Source of the DNA: Ruania zhangjianzhongii
Lineage (GTDB): Bacteria; Actinomycetota; Actinomycetes; Actinomycetales; Beutenbergiaceae
Assembly (NCBI RefSeq): GCF_008000995.1
Contig: NZ_CP042828.1
Location: forward strand, 1,860,001-1,924,000
Direction of reading: 5' to 3'
DNA length: 64,000 nucleotides
Shown here in pieces: positions 34,428 to 43,992 of this stretch. Position numbers and translations under genes: made by a program. Under the pieces are notes generated by a model, which was not told the DNA's origin, searched no databases, and saw only the letters and a list, made by a program, of their open reading frames with translations. How positions within the stretch are numbered: the first letter of the stretch is position 1; each line of letters starts with the position of its first letter.

Positions 34428-35414
34428 ATGGTCACCACCATCCGGGACGTGGCGCGTGCCTCCGGCGTCTCGATCGCCACGGTCTCCCGCGCACTGGCCG
34501 GCTCCACGATCGTGGCCCCGGGCACCCGGGAGCGGGTGCGCCGAGCGGCGGCAGAGCTCGGCTACCAGCCCAACCGCGCCGCCCGGCAGCTGGTCACCGG
34601 CCGGGGGCAGGCGATCGGGCTGGTGCTGCCCGACCTGCAGAACACCTTCTACGCATCCGTCGCCAAAGGGATGCAGCGGCGGGTACGTGCTGCCGGACTG
34701 AGCGCGATGATCGCCGATACGGACGAGGACACCGGCGCCGAACGCGAGGTGCTCGACCAGCTCGCCGCTGTGGTGGACCGGCTCGTGCTGGCCTCCCCAC
34801 GGGTGAGCGACGGTGACCTTCGTGACCTCGCCGGGCGCTGCGCCGTCGTGCTGATCAACCGTGAGCTGCCCGGCCTGGCGAGCGTGGTGGGAGACAACGC
34901 GGATGGCATTCGCCAGTCCGTCACCCACCTGCTCGCCCTCGGCCACCGCCGGATCGGCTATGCCGGGGGACCGGCCACGTCCTGGTCCGATGCCCGCCGC
35001 CGGGACGGTCTAGCGCTGCTGGACCTGGCGGGCGGTCAGGAGATCGTCGATCTGGGCTCCTTCCGGGCTTCCCAGGCCGGTGGTGTGGCCGCCGCCGACC
35101 TGGCCATCGCCGCCGGGGTGAGCGCGGTGATCGCCTTCAACGACCAGCTTGCCCTCGGCGTCCTCGGCCGCCTGGCCGAACGCCGGGTGCCGGTGCCCGA
35201 GCAGATCTCCGTGGTCGGCTTCGATGACGTACCGGTCGCCCGGCTGCTCGCCCCGCCGCTGACCACGGTCGCCGTGCCCACGATCGAGATCGGCGAGCGC
35301 GCCGCCGGGCTGCTCGTCGACCCACCCACCGGCGCCGCCGAACCGCCGCAGATCGTGCTCGACGTGGAGCTGCAGGTGCGCCGCTCCAGCGCACCCCCTG
35401 CCCGGATAGGCTGA
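34428..35414 (+). CDS. LacI-family regulator of the KDG genes
   Basis: 328 residues: a LacI helix-turn-helix and hinge (TTIRDVARASGVSIATVSRALAGS, then NRAARQLVTGRG) and a periplasmic-binding-protein-like effector domain (GLVLPDLQNTFYASV, VVGFDDVPVARLLAPPLTTV). Start ATG 34428 with GAGGAGG seven bases upstream; a longer frame to 34362 is not needed. It is divergent from eda-kdgK across two matched operators, so it very likely represses that operon and itself; KDG, KDPG or a uronate is the likely inducer (inferred). Confidence 0.9.
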   Translation: MVTTIRDVARASGVSIATVSRALAGSTIVAPGTRERVRRAAAELGYQPNRAARQLVTGRGQAIGLVLPDLQNTFYASVAKGMQRRVRAAGLSAMIADTDEDTGAEREVLDQLAAVVDRLVLASPRVSDGDLRDLAGRCAVVLINRELPGLASVVGDNADGIRQSVTHLLALGHRRIGYAGGPATSWSDARRRDGLALLDLAGGQEIVDLGSFRASQAGGVAAADLAIAAGVSAVIAFNDQLALGVLGRLAERRVPVPEQISVVGFDDVPVARLLAPPLTTVAVPTIEIGERAAGLLVDPPTGAAEPPQIVLDVELQVRRSSAPPARIG

Positions 35415-35419
35415 GCGGT

Positions 35420-36061
35420 GTGCAGCAGCCGGTACGCGTGATGATCGTGGACGATCACGAGATCGTCCGCCGCGGCATCGCCGAGCTGCTCTCCAGCCAC
35501 CACGATCTGAGCGTGGTGGCGGAGGCCTCCACAGTGGCCGAGGCGACCAGGCGGATGGGGCTGGTGCACCCGGACCTGCTGCTGGTGGACCTGCAACTGC
35601 CGGACGGCACCGGCCTGGACGTGATCGCCGCGGCCCGCACCGAAGCACCGGCGGCCCGGTCGGTGGTGCTGACCTCGTTCGGCGATGACGACGCCGTGGC
35701 CGCCGCCCTGGATGCCGGAGCGCACGCCTTTGTGCTGAAGTCGGTACGCGGGGACGAGATCATCGATGCGGTGCGCGCTGTGGCCGCTGGGCGAACGTTG
35801 CTCCGCGACCGGCACCTGGACCGGCGCCGCAGCAGCGACGATCCGACCGCCACCCTCACCGCGACCGAGCTGCGGGTGGTGGACCTGATCGGTGACGGCT
35901 GCTCCAACCGGGAGATCGCCGAGCGGCTCGGCACCGCGGAGAAGACGGTGAAGAACCACGTCACCTCCCTGCTGGCGAAGATGGGGCTGCAGCGGCGCAC
36001 CCAGGTCGCAGCCTGGGTAGCCGGCCACCGTGGCGGGCGCTGGCGCACGGGCGGGCGTTGA
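35420..36061 (+). CDS. DevR/DosR-like response regulator (orphan)
   Basis: 213 residues: a receiver domain starting VRVMIVDDHEIVRRG with phosphorylatable D57 (LLLVDLQLPDGTG) and the lysine in FVLKSVRGDE, then a LuxR-type helix-turn-helix (LTATELRVVDLIGDG, AEKTVKNHVTSLLAKMGL). The receiver pattern resembles DevR/DosR of hypoxia and redox control. No kinase gene is next to it. TAGGCT at 35407-35412, inside the last codons of lacI, ends seven bases before GTG 35420, so a separate leaderless promoter is likely. Confidence 0.9.
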   Translation: MQQPVRVMIVDDHEIVRRGIAELLSSHHDLSVVAEASTVAEATRRMGLVHPDLLLVDLQLPDGTGLDVIAAARTEAPAARSVVLTSFGDDDAVAAALDAGAHAFVLKSVRGDEIIDAVRAVAAGRTLLRDRHLDRRRSSDDPTATLTATELRVVDLIGDGCSNREIAERLGTAEKTVKNHVTSLLAKMGLQRRTQVAAWVAGHRGGRWRTGGR

Positions 36062-36135
36062 CCGCTGAACCACTGACTACTGACCACACTGGCGTGCACC
36101 GGACCACAGCATTCGACAACGGAGGAACGACGAGA

Positions 36136-37497
36136 GTGTCCACCCGCGAGGAAAACCTACCCACCGCCGTCGAGGAGCTGATGCCCCGCGCACTCAGCGA
36201 TCTACGTGACCTGGTCGCGTTGCGTTCCGTCCAAGACCCGGCGGTCGAAGACCCGCAGCAGTGCCGGCTGGCGGCCGAGTGGGCGCGTCAGGCCTTGCTG
36301 GACCTCAGCCTGAGCGATACCGCCCTGGTGCCCACTCCGGACGGCAGCGACGCGGTGATCGGCCACTACCAGGGCCCGAACGGAGCGCCCCGGGTACTGC
36401 TCTACGCCCACTACGACGTGCAGCCCGCCCCGCCTGCGGACTGGGTCAGCGACCCGTGGACGCTCACCGAGCGCGACGGTCGCTACTACGGGCGCGGTGC
36501 GGCCGACTGCAAGGGCAGCATCGTCACCCACCTGACCGCGCTGCGCGCCCTGCTCGCCACCGGGGATCTGCCGGTCTCGCTCACTGTGGTGCTGGAGGGC
36601 TCCGAGGAGCAGGGCACAGCCGGGCTGGAACAGTACGTGGCCGCCCACCCGGAGGAGTTCGCCGCCGAGGCGATCCTGATCCAGGACACGGGCAACGTGC
36701 GGGTGGGCCAGCCCACGCTCACCGTGGCACTGCGGGGGGTGGCGGATCTGGTGGTGGAGGTCGAAGCGTTGCACGGTGAGCTGCACTCGGGCGCTTTCGG
36801 CGGTGCCGCCCCCGATGCGCTGGCAGCGCTGGTCTCGATGCTGGCCACCCTGCGCGATGCCGAGGGGAACACCACGATCACCGGTCTGGACGCCACCGGC
36901 ACCTGGCCGGGCGCCGGCTACGACGCCGAAGCCTTCACTGCCGACGCCGGGATGCTCGAGGGCACCCACGTGCTCGGCTCGGGGGCTGTGGCCGATACCC
37001 TCTGGGCGCGGCCCGCGGTCACCATCCTCGGTATCGACGCACCCGCGGTGAGCGGCGCGGTGGCCGCGATCCAGCCACGCGCCGCCGCCCGGCTGAACCT
37101 GCGGGTGCCACCCGGGCAGGACGCTGGAGCGGCCGCTGAGCTGCTGCGGACCCACCTGGGACAGGTCGCACCCTGGGGCGTGCGGGTACGCACCGAGGTG
37201 CAGGGCCTCGGCTCCCCGTTCGGGGCACGCACCGATACGACGGCGTTCGCCCAGCTCAGCCAGGCACTCACCGAGGCGTTCGGTACTGCGACCATCACGG
37301 CCGGGCAGGGCGGATCCATCCCATTGACCGCGGCACTCGCCCGGGCGCAACCGAACGCCTCGATCGTGATGCTGGGGCTGTCCGACCCGGCCAGCCAGAT
37401 GCACGCCCCGAACGAAAGTGTGCATCCGGACGAGATCCGGCACACCGCGCTCGGGGTGGCGCTCTTCCTGCACCGCCTCGGCGTATCGACTACCTGA
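36136..37497 (+). CDS. M20-family dipeptidase
   Basis: 453 residues, zinc metallopeptidase of the M20 family. The metal motif YAHYDVQPAPPADW is near residue 87, GRGAADCKGS near 118, the catalytic glutamates in LEGSEEQGTAGLE near 153, and the late HAPNESVH motif. Family members cut dipeptides or deacylate amino acids in the cytoplasm. I use GTG 36136 with GGAGGA nine bases upstream; a frame opening at 36058 would add an unconserved 26 residues. Confidence 0.88.
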   Translation: MSTREENLPTAVEELMPRALSDLRDLVALRSVQDPAVEDPQQCRLAAEWARQALLDLSLSDTALVPTPDGSDAVIGHYQGPNGAPRVLLYAHYDVQPAPPADWVSDPWTLTERDGRYYGRGAADCKGSIVTHLTALRALLATGDLPVSLTVVLEGSEEQGTAGLEQYVAAHPEEFAAEAILIQDTGNVRVGQPTLTVALRGVADLVVEVEALHGELHSGAFGGAAPDALAALVSMLATLRDAEGNTTITGLDATGTWPGAGYDAEAFTADAGMLEGTHVLGSGAVADTLWARPAVTILGIDAPAVSGAVAAIQPRAAARLNLRVPPGQDAGAAAELLRTHLGQVAPWGVRVRTEVQGLGSPFGARTDTTAFAQLSQALTEAFGTATITAGQGGSIPLTAALARAQPNASIVMLGLSDPASQMHAPNESVHPDEIRHTALGVALFLHRLGVSTT

Positions 37498-37536
37498 CTC
37501 GCAGCCCCTGGGGGTAGCCTGCCCACTCTGTGCCCA

Positions 37537-37584
37537 GGTCGTCATGTCAGGGGTGCGCCAGAGCGCACCTCTCGCCTGACGACC
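37537..37584. terminator. Nested hairpin after the dipeptidase gene
   Basis: GGTCGTCA (37537-37544) pairs with TGACGACC (37577-37584), and inside it GGTGCGC (37552-37558) pairs with GCGCACC (37563-37569). A probable terminator, 40 nt after the dipeptidase stop, ahead of the next gene's ribosome site. Confidence 0.6.
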
Positions 37585-37615
37585 GGCAGCGAGCGAAGAG
37601 TAGGGAGGGGCCGAG

Positions 37616-40492
37616 ATGAGGTTCCGGGTGCTGGGGCCGGTGGCCCTGCGCGCCGAGGACTGGCTTGTGCCCGGCCCCGGGCTGCGGAGCACGCTGCTCG
37701 GCGCCCTGCTCGCTGCCCGAGGAGCGCCGGTGAGCGCCGACGCGCTCGTGGCGGCGATGTGGGGTGAGTTGCCGGGGGAGGGGGCGCACTCCCGGCTGCA
37801 GGTGCACGTGCACCGGCTGCGCAAACTGCTCGACGACGCCGAAGCGGTCAGGCTGATCCGGGAAGGGGCCGGGTATCGGCTCTTGCTCGAGACTGGTGAG
37901 CTGGACGCTGAGGTCTTCGACCGCCTCGCCGACCGGGTCCTGGACCGGGACTGTGCGCCCGACGAGGTGGGCGGACTGGCGACGGAGGCGCTCGAGCTGT
38001 GGCAGGGGGAAGCCTTCGCCGGGGTGAGCGGGGACCTGGTCGACCCCGAAGCCACGCGGTTGAACGATCGTCGCCGCGCCGTGCTGGAAGCGAAGTTCGC
38101 GGCTCGGCTCCGGCTCGGCGAGCACCGGGAGATCCTCGACGAGGTGCGTAGCGCCGCCCGCGCCCACCCGCTCCACGAAGGACTCCAGGCCCAGCTGATG
38201 TCCACATTGGCCGCCGGTGGCCGGCGCAGTGACGCGCTCGCTGCCTACCGGGACACCCGGGAGATCCTCGTCGAGGAACTGGGCATCGAACCCGGGCACC
38301 AGCTGAGGTCCTTGCACGAGGAGATCCTGCTCGGCGGCGGTACCGGGGATTCCGGTGCGCCGCGACCGCACCAGCTTCCGCCGGCGCCGGTGCGGCTGCT
38401 GGGCAGAGAGCAGGAGCTCGCCCGCTTGGACGAGACGCTGCTGACCGGCCCGGCCGGCGGCACCGCGACCCTCACCGGTGCCCCGGGCATCGGGAAGACC
38501 GCCCTGGCGCTGGCCTGGGCACACTCGCACGCGGAGTCCTTCTCCGACGGGCAGCTCTACGTGGACCTGCAGGGCTTCGGCCCCGGAGAGCCGCTCTCGA
38601 CGCAGCGGGTGCTGCTCGCGTTCCTGCGCGCTCTCGGAGCACCCGGAGAAGCGCACAGCTGGCCGGTGGCGGAACAGACGACGTTGCTGCGCAGTCTCAC
38701 CCATGGCCGGCGCCTGCTGATGCTGCTGGACAATGCCGCTTCCGTCGAACAGGTCCGCCCACTCCTGGCTGGCAGCGGAGGCTGCACTGTGCTGCTCACC
38801 AGCCGGCTCAGCCTGAGTGGACTGGCACTGCACGAGGGCGCACAGACGATCGAGGTGCCGCACCTGAGCCAAGCGCGGGCGAGCGAGCTGCTCAGTGGCG
38901 CGTTCGGCAGCGACGGCGGGCCAGAGGCACTCGCTCCGCTGTTGGAGTGCTGCGCGGGGCTGCCGCTGGCCCTGGCGATCGTCGCCGAGCGGGCGCGGTC
39001 GACGCCGGGCGCCACAGCGGCGGACCTGGTGGCCGAGATCACGGCGACCGCCGGCCGGTTGGACCGGTTCGACCTGGGGGAGGAGGACGGCAGCCTGCGC
39101 AGCATCCTCACCTGGTCCTATCAGTCGCTGAGCGAGACGGCTCAGCTGGTCTTCCGCACGATGGGGGCCTTTCCCGGGTTCGGGCCGGATATCGGGGCAC
39201 TGGCAGCGATCAGCGAGCAGGACTACCGAACGGCCGCGCGGGCGGTGGATGAGCTGGTCCGCGCGCACCTGGTCACCGCCGAGGATGTGCAGCTGCGCCA
39301 GCACGACCTGCTCCGGGACCTGGCTGCCGAGCTGGCCGAGGCGCAGGGGCCCGCCCTGGACCAGGGGGCGGTGACCCGGCTGATCGCGTATTGGGTGCTG
39401 CGTGGCCGTCAGCTCCTGCCCCGGTTCATCCCGGAGCCGGTCCGAGCGGTGGACCTGGCCGAGCTCGGCCTGGTCCAGGCCCCGGACTTCACCGACGACG
39501 AGCGGGCCCGCCGTTGGTGGGGCCAGCACTTGCCGAGCCTGTTAGATGCTGCGGCACTGTCCGGTGCGTACCCGGTGCCCAGCCTCGACCGCCTCATCCT
39601 CGTGCTCTCCCGGACGGTGGCAGCCATCGCTGCCGCGACCGGTGCCACGGCGAAGTGCGTCCCACTGACGGCGGCCGCCCAGGACGCCGCGGAACGCGTC
39701 GGCGAGCGGCACGATGTGGTGCGCACCCGGCTGCAGCACGCCACCGCCATGGCCGGGTGCAGCGTGGATGCGGCTATCGACGCCTTTCGCGGGGCCATCG
39801 CGCTCGCGCTGGACAGCGGCGAGCTGGCGCAGGCAGCGATCGGCACCGGTAACCTCGGTCTGCAGCTGGCCCGCGCCAACGACGCGGACGCGGCGCGGGA
39901 GCACTACCAGGAGGCTGTTCACCTCGCCGAGGGTGCCGGGGACGAGTTTCAAGCGAACTTCTGGCGGTGCAACGTGGCCTCCCATGCCTTGCGCACCGGT
40001 GACCTGCCGACCGCCGAACGCTACGGGCGACGAGGACTCGAAGAAGCCCGGCGGCTCGGCAGCGACCGAGAGATCACCGCCGCCAGTGCCGCCCTGGCCG
40101 AGGTGGCACTGCGGCGCGGCGACCTGGACGGCGCCGAGTCCTGGACGGCGCAGGCTGCCGAGCACGCCCGAGCGAAGGGTCTCGCCTTCCGGGAAGCGGA
40201 CGCCGAGGTGCTCTTCGGTGCTATCGCCGCCGAGCGCGGACGCCTGGAGACCGCGAACGAGCACTTCCGCCGGGCGGTCACCCTGGCGAGCCAGGTACGG
40301 CGCTCGGACATCGTCGTCGTCGCCTATCTCACCTGGGCGGAGGCGCTCGCCGCACACGGCTCAGCAGACGCGCGGTCCTGCCTGGCCGAGGCAGGAGCAG
40401 TCGCCCAGCAGTCGATGGAACGGGAGTCCCTGGTCGCTGTGCAGGAGAAGACCCGGGAGGTGGAGCGGCTGCTCGTCGCCCAGGCGTCCTAG
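37616..40492 (+). CDS. AfsR/SARP-type regulator with NB-ARC ATPase and TPR tail
   Basis: 958 residues in the AfsR layout. An OmpR-like winged helix (1-90) is followed by a bacterial transcriptional activation (BTAD) domain (about 95-245) and an NB-ARC ATPase (about 260-560) with Walker A GAPGIGKTALAL near residue 290 and RLLMLLDNAASVEQV as Walker B. Then come helical TPR-like repeats to the end (DAAREHYQEAVHLAEGAGDE, ETANEHFRRAVTLAS). Such proteins activate secondary-metabolite or developmental genes in response to nucleotide binding. No biosynthetic cluster is adjacent, so its targets are unknown. AGGGAGGGG precedes ATG 37616. Confidence 0.88.
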   Translation: MRFRVLGPVALRAEDWLVPGPGLRSTLLGALLAARGAPVSADALVAAMWGELPGEGAHSRLQVHVHRLRKLLDDAEAVRLIREGAGYRLLLETGELDAEVFDRLADRVLDRDCAPDEVGGLATEALELWQGEAFAGVSGDLVDPEATRLNDRRRAVLEAKFAARLRLGEHREILDEVRSAARAHPLHEGLQAQLMSTLAAGGRRSDALAAYRDTREILVEELGIEPGHQLRSLHEEILLGGGTGDSGAPRPHQLPPAPVRLLGREQELARLDETLLTGPAGGTATLTGAPGIGKTALALAWAHSHAESFSDGQLYVDLQGFGPGEPLSTQRVLLAFLRALGAPGEAHSWPVAEQTTLLRSLTHGRRLLMLLDNAASVEQVRPLLAGSGGCTVLLTSRLSLSGLALHEGAQTIEVPHLSQARASELLSGAFGSDGGPEALAPLLECCAGLPLALAIVAERARSTPGATAADLVAEITATAGRLDRFDLGEEDGSLRSILTWSYQSLSETAQLVFRTMGAFPGFGPDIGALAAISEQDYRTAARAVDELVRAHLVTAEDVQLRQHDLLRDLAAELAEAQGPALDQGAVTRLIAYWVLRGRQLLPRFIPEPVRAVDLAELGLVQAPDFTDDERARRWWGQHLPSLLDAAALSGAYPVPSLDRLILVLSRTVAAIAAATGATAKCVPLTAAAQDAAERVGERHDVVRTRLQHATAMAGCSVDAAIDAFRGAIALALDSGELAQAAIGTGNLGLQLARANDADAAREHYQEAVHLAEGAGDEFQANFWRCNVASHALRTGDLPTAERYGRRGLEEARRLGSDREITAASAALAEVALRRGDLDGAESWTAQAAEHARAKGLAFREADAEVLFGAIAAERGRLETANEHFRRAVTLASQVRRSDIVVVAYLTWAEALAAHGSADARSCLAEAGAVAQQSMERESLVAVQEKTREVERLLVAQAS

Positions 40493-40552
40493 CGTTCCGG
40501 TGCTGCCTCGGAGCCGGTGCTGCCGACCAGGCGGCACCGTGATGAAAGGGCG

Positions 40553-42082
40553 ATGAAAGCGCCCCCGGTCATGGTGACGGCCATGACTGACACCGTGACC
40601 CAGGCGCCTGCCGCCCAGCCGACGGAGCGCTCGTCGCTCGCCAAGGACCGGCTCGGCGTCAGCGCGGTGATGTGTTTCATCGCCACCGCTGCCACGCCGA
40701 TGACGGTGGTCGCCGGGGTGATGACCACCGGCTTCGCCACCACCGGTCTGATCGGGATCCCGGTCGCCTTCCTCGCCGTCGGCGCCATGCTGCTGCTGTT
40801 CAGCGTGGGCTATGTGGCGATGGCGCGCCGGGTGCGCAACACCGGGGCGTTCTACGCCTACATCTCCCACCTGGGCCGCCCCGTGGGGGTCGGCGCCGCC
40901 TGGGTGGCGCTGATCGCCTACAACGCGCTGCAGGTGGGCCTGTACGGACTGCTCGGCGCCACTGCCGCACCGATGCTCGAGCAGTGGTTCGGACTGAGTG
41001 TGCCCTGGTGGGCGGTCGCCGCCGGGTGCTGGCTGGTGGTTGCTGCCCTTGGCCTGCAGGCGGTGGACGTGAACGGGAAGGTCCTCGCCGCACTCCTGGT
41101 CACCGAAGTGGCGATCATCGTGGTGCTGAGCGTGTCGAACGTGCTCACCCCCGCCGGCGGCGCGCTGGACTTCGCCGCGTTGGCACCCAGCGAACTGGTC
41201 GGCCCGGGGGCCGGCGCGATCCTGGTGCTCGCCGTCCTCGGCTTCATCGGATTCGAGGCCGCCACTGTCTACGCCGAGGAGAGCCGCAATCCTCGGCGCA
41301 CCGTGCCGGTGGCCACGTACACCTCGGTGATCGCGCTCGCAGTCCTGTACACGTTCGCCGCCTGGGCGATGACGGTGGCCGTGGGCACCGACCAGATCGT
41401 CGCTACCTCGCAGGAGCAGCAGACCGGCGTGATCTTCGGCCTCGTCGGCGCCCAGCTGGGACCGACAGTGGTGACGATCGCCGAGGTGTTGCTGATCACC
41501 AGCATCGTCGCCGCGACCGTCTCCTTCCACCACACCGTGGCCCGCTACATGTTCTCCCTCGGCCGGGAAGGTGTGTTGCCGCGGGCGCTCGGGCGTACCT
41601 CGGCCACCTCTGGTGCGCCTCGGACCGCCTCCATCGTGCAGTCCGTGATCGGAGCTGCAGTGATCGGTGGCTATGCGCTCGGCGGGCTGGACCCGCTGGT
41701 GGAGCTGTTCTTCTACGCCGGCACCGCCGGCGGGCTCGGTGTGCTGATGCTGATCACCACCACCGCGATCGCCATCGTGGTGTTCTTCGCACGCACCCCC
41801 GGTCGGGAGAACGCCTGGCGCTCCCGGGTGGCACCGGTGGCCGCCGCGGTGATCCTGCTGCTGGTGTGCACCGCAGGGATCGTGAACATGCCTCAGCTGC
41901 TCGGTACCCCGCCCGGTTCGGCGCTGCCCTGGGTCGTTCCGGCCGTCTATGTGGCGGCCGCTGTCGCCGGCATCGCCTGGGGCCGGGAGCTGGCCCGGTG
42001 CCGGCCGGAGGTCTACCAGACGATCGGCCTGGGCGCCGGCGCGGCAACCGAAGAACGATCCTCGACAGGGGGCCTGCGATGA
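40553..42082 (+). CDS. APC-family amino-acid permease
   Basis: 509 residues with about 12 hydrophobic membrane segments, amino acid-polyamine-organocation type (GVSAVMCFIATAATPMTVVAGVM, GFIGFEAATVYAEESRNPRRTVP, RYMFSLGREGVLPRALGRT). It imports amino acids or amines with protons. Its last codons overlap the acetyltransferase gene by four bases. ATG 40553 has GAAAGGG upstream; ATG 40571 and 40583 are alternatives. Substrate unknown. Confidence 0.86.
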   Translation: MKAPPVMVTAMTDTVTQAPAAQPTERSSLAKDRLGVSAVMCFIATAATPMTVVAGVMTTGFATTGLIGIPVAFLAVGAMLLLFSVGYVAMARRVRNTGAFYAYISHLGRPVGVGAAWVALIAYNALQVGLYGLLGATAAPMLEQWFGLSVPWWAVAAGCWLVVAALGLQAVDVNGKVLAALLVTEVAIIVVLSVSNVLTPAGGALDFAALAPSELVGPGAGAILVLAVLGFIGFEAATVYAEESRNPRRTVPVATYTSVIALAVLYTFAAWAMTVAVGTDQIVATSQEQQTGVIFGLVGAQLGPTVVTIAEVLLITSIVAATVSFHHTVARYMFSLGREGVLPRALGRTSATSGAPRTASIVQSVIGAAVIGGYALGGLDPLVELFFYAGTAGGLGVLMLITTTAIAIVVFFARTPGRENAWRSRVAPVAAAVILLLVCTAGIVNMPQLLGTPPGSALPWVVPAVYVAAAVAGIAWGRELARCRPEVYQTIGLGAGAATEERSSTGGLR

Positions 42083-42693
42083 GTACCCCGACCCGGCCGA
42101 CCACCGACGCCGCCGCCACGGACCAGATCGGTGTGGTCGCCGACGTGATCGCTACCGCCTTCCACCGCCTGGCCGTGAGCAAGTGGCTGGTCGCCGATCC
42201 GGAGGAGCGGTTCGCCGCGCAGCGTGGCCAGTTCGGCATCATCGTCGAGCACGCCGCCGAGCACGGGCGGATCTACCTCGATGCCGACCACCGGGCCGCC
42301 GCCGTCTGGCTGGACTACACCCAGCCGATTCCCGAGCCCGCCGATTACGACCGCCGGCTGTTCGATCTGTGCGGGCCACACACTCCGCGGTTCGCCGCCC
42401 TGGACGTCGCGTTCGAGGAGAACCATCCCCGGGTGGCGCACCAGCACCTCGCGTTCATGGCAGTCCTGCCGGAGTACCAGGAGCAGGGGCTGGGTAGCGA
42501 ATTGGTGGCCGCCCACCACGAGGTCCTGGATCGCGAGGGCACACCGGCGTACCTGGAGGCAGCCAACCTGCGGGTGGCGCGGATGTACGGCAAGTGGGGC
42601 TACCGGATCATCTCCCGCATCGACCTTCCCGGGGGGCCGAGCATGTGGCCGATGTGGCGGGACCCGAGCGCGGCCGGGGAGGGCCGCCGCTAG
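42079..42693 (+). CDS. GNAT-family N-acetyltransferase
   Basis: 204 residues with a GNAT domain in the second half: HLAFMAVLPEYQEQGLGSELV is the acetyl-CoA-binding motif A (near 130-150), then AYLEAANLRVARMYGKWGYRI. It overlaps the permease gene by four bases, so the two are co-expressed and may handle the same amine or amino acid. Its 3' end overlaps the converging LacI gene by four bases. Substrate unknown. Confidence 0.87.
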   Translation: MSTPTRPTTDAAATDQIGVVADVIATAFHRLAVSKWLVADPEERFAAQRGQFGIIVEHAAEHGRIYLDADHRAAAVWLDYTQPIPEPADYDRRLFDLCGPHTPRFAALDVAFEENHPRVAHQHLAFMAVLPEYQEQGLGSELVAAHHEVLDREGTPAYLEAANLRVARMYGKWGYRIISRIDLPGGPSMWPMWRDPSAAGEGRR

Positions 42694-43778
42694 CTGCGGG
42701 CTCCGGCCGGCGGCGGCGCGGTGCTCTCTCGGACCACCAGCTCGGTGGCCAGGTCCACCCGCAGCGCCGGGGGCTGCTGTCCCTCGGCGAGGGAGAGCAT
42801 CATCGACGTCGCGGTCTTGGCCATCGCCCGCAACGGCTGGTTCACCGTGGTCAGCCGCGGGGAGAACCAGTCTGCGAGCGGCAGGTTGTCGTAACCGACC
42901 ACGGACAGATCACCCGGCACGCTCAGTCCCAGCTCGCGCGCGGCCCGGAGCACACCGACCGCCTGCATATCCGCTCCGGCGAAGATCGCCGTCGGCCGGT
43001 TCGGGCGAGCGAGCAGGTCGATCGCGTGCTCGTAGCCGCCGGCGATGTAGAAGTCTCCCCAGCGGATCAGATCCGGGTCGTAGGGCAGGCCCGCGCGCTC
43101 ATGGGCGCTGCGGAAACCGTCCACCCGGGCACGGGAGCAGAGCACGTCTTTCGGGCCGGAGATCACCGCGAGACGCCGGTGCCCGAGTTCGATCAGGTGC
43201 CGGGTCGCGGACATGCCGCCATCCCAGTTCGTCGACCCCACGGCCGGTACCCCGGTGGGCGGTTCACCATCGGTGTCCAGCGCCACGAACGGGATCGACC
43301 GGGACTCCAGCTGCTCCCGCTGGGCGGAGGTGAGCGTGGACATCACCAGGATGACGCCGAGCGGGCGGCGAGCCAGCACGCCGTCCAGCCAGGCCTGACC
43401 GGGGCGGTGCGCACCGCCGGAAGCGGTCAGCACGACGCTGGCACCGAGGCTCGCAAGCGTCGCCTCCACACCGCGCACGATCTCCAGCGCCCATTCCGAC
43501 TCCATCTCGTGGAACACCAGGTCGACCAACGGGGGGCCGGACGGAGACGGGCCACGGGCGCGCCGCTTGTACCGGTGCCGCGCCATCACCTCCTCGATCC
43601 GCGCCCGGGTGGCTGGTGCCACGTCAGAGCGTCCGTTCAGCACCTTCGAGACCGTGGGCACCGATACACCGGCTTCGGCCGCGATCGAGGCAATCGTGGC
43701 CCGTGGCCGCGCTGACCCGGTGGTCGCGTCGGTCGCAGAGGCAGCGGGGGGACTATCCGGTGCGGAGGAGGGGGGCAT
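42690..43778 (-). CDS. LacI-family regulator 1 (GH3 module A)
   Basis: 362 residues. After an unusual Ser/Ala/Thr-rich lead of about 25 residues comes the LacI helix-turn-helix (ATIASIAAEAGVSVPTVSKVLNGRSDVAPATR) and an effector domain (VDLVFHEMESEWALEIVRGVEATL, SVVGYDNLPLADWFSPRLTTVNQP). It is divergent from the first GH3 gene and its probable repressor. I use ATG 43778; the frame stays open to 43862. Related in layout to the second LacI gene at 46.6 kb. Confidence 0.88.
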   Translation of the reverse strand: MPPSSAPDSPPAASATDATTGSARPRATIASIAAEAGVSVPTVSKVLNGRSDVAPATRARIEEVMARHRYKRRARGPSPSGPPLVDLVFHEMESEWALEIVRGVEATLASLGASVVLTASGGAHRPGQAWLDGVLARRPLGVILVMSTLTSAQREQLESRSIPFVALDTDGEPPTGVPAVGSTNWDGGMSATRHLIELGHRRLAVISGPKDVLCSRARVDGFRSAHERAGLPYDPDLIRWGDFYIAGGYEHAIDLLARPNRPTAIFAGADMQAVGVLRAARELGLSVPGDLSVVGYDNLPLADWFSPRLTTVNQPLRAMAKTATSMMLSLAEGQQPPALRVDLATELVVRESTAPPPAGARS

Positions 43779-43855
43779 CGCGGTCTCGGAGCTCCGGCAG
43801 GGGTCGATGTCAGGGAATTCGTCGCGTGGGACTCGGCCGATAGAGACTGAGCACC

Positions 43856-43967
43856 TTCGCAACTTTCGAGAATGACGTTAGCAGGTGTGCAGAGGGCAAC
43901 GGTTGACCTCCGTCGTTGGGCGCAGTAATGTCCCCATATTATCGGATGTTGCTCCGATAGTTGCGAA
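43856..43967. promoter_or_regulatory. Divergent promoter of LacI-1 and GH3-A with repeated motifs
   Basis: The octamer GTTGCGAA occurs at 43960-43967 and inverted at 43856-43863. TTTCGAGAAT is at 43864-43873. An inverted repeat TATCGGA/TCCGATA (43940-43946 and 43953-43959) lies 34 nt before GH3-A. TTGACC at 43903-43908 is a possible -35 box. The octamer and the decamer recur at the start of the second LacI gene. Confidence 0.55.
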
Positions 43968-43992
43968 GCGTATGAATGACGAGGGAGTCTGA

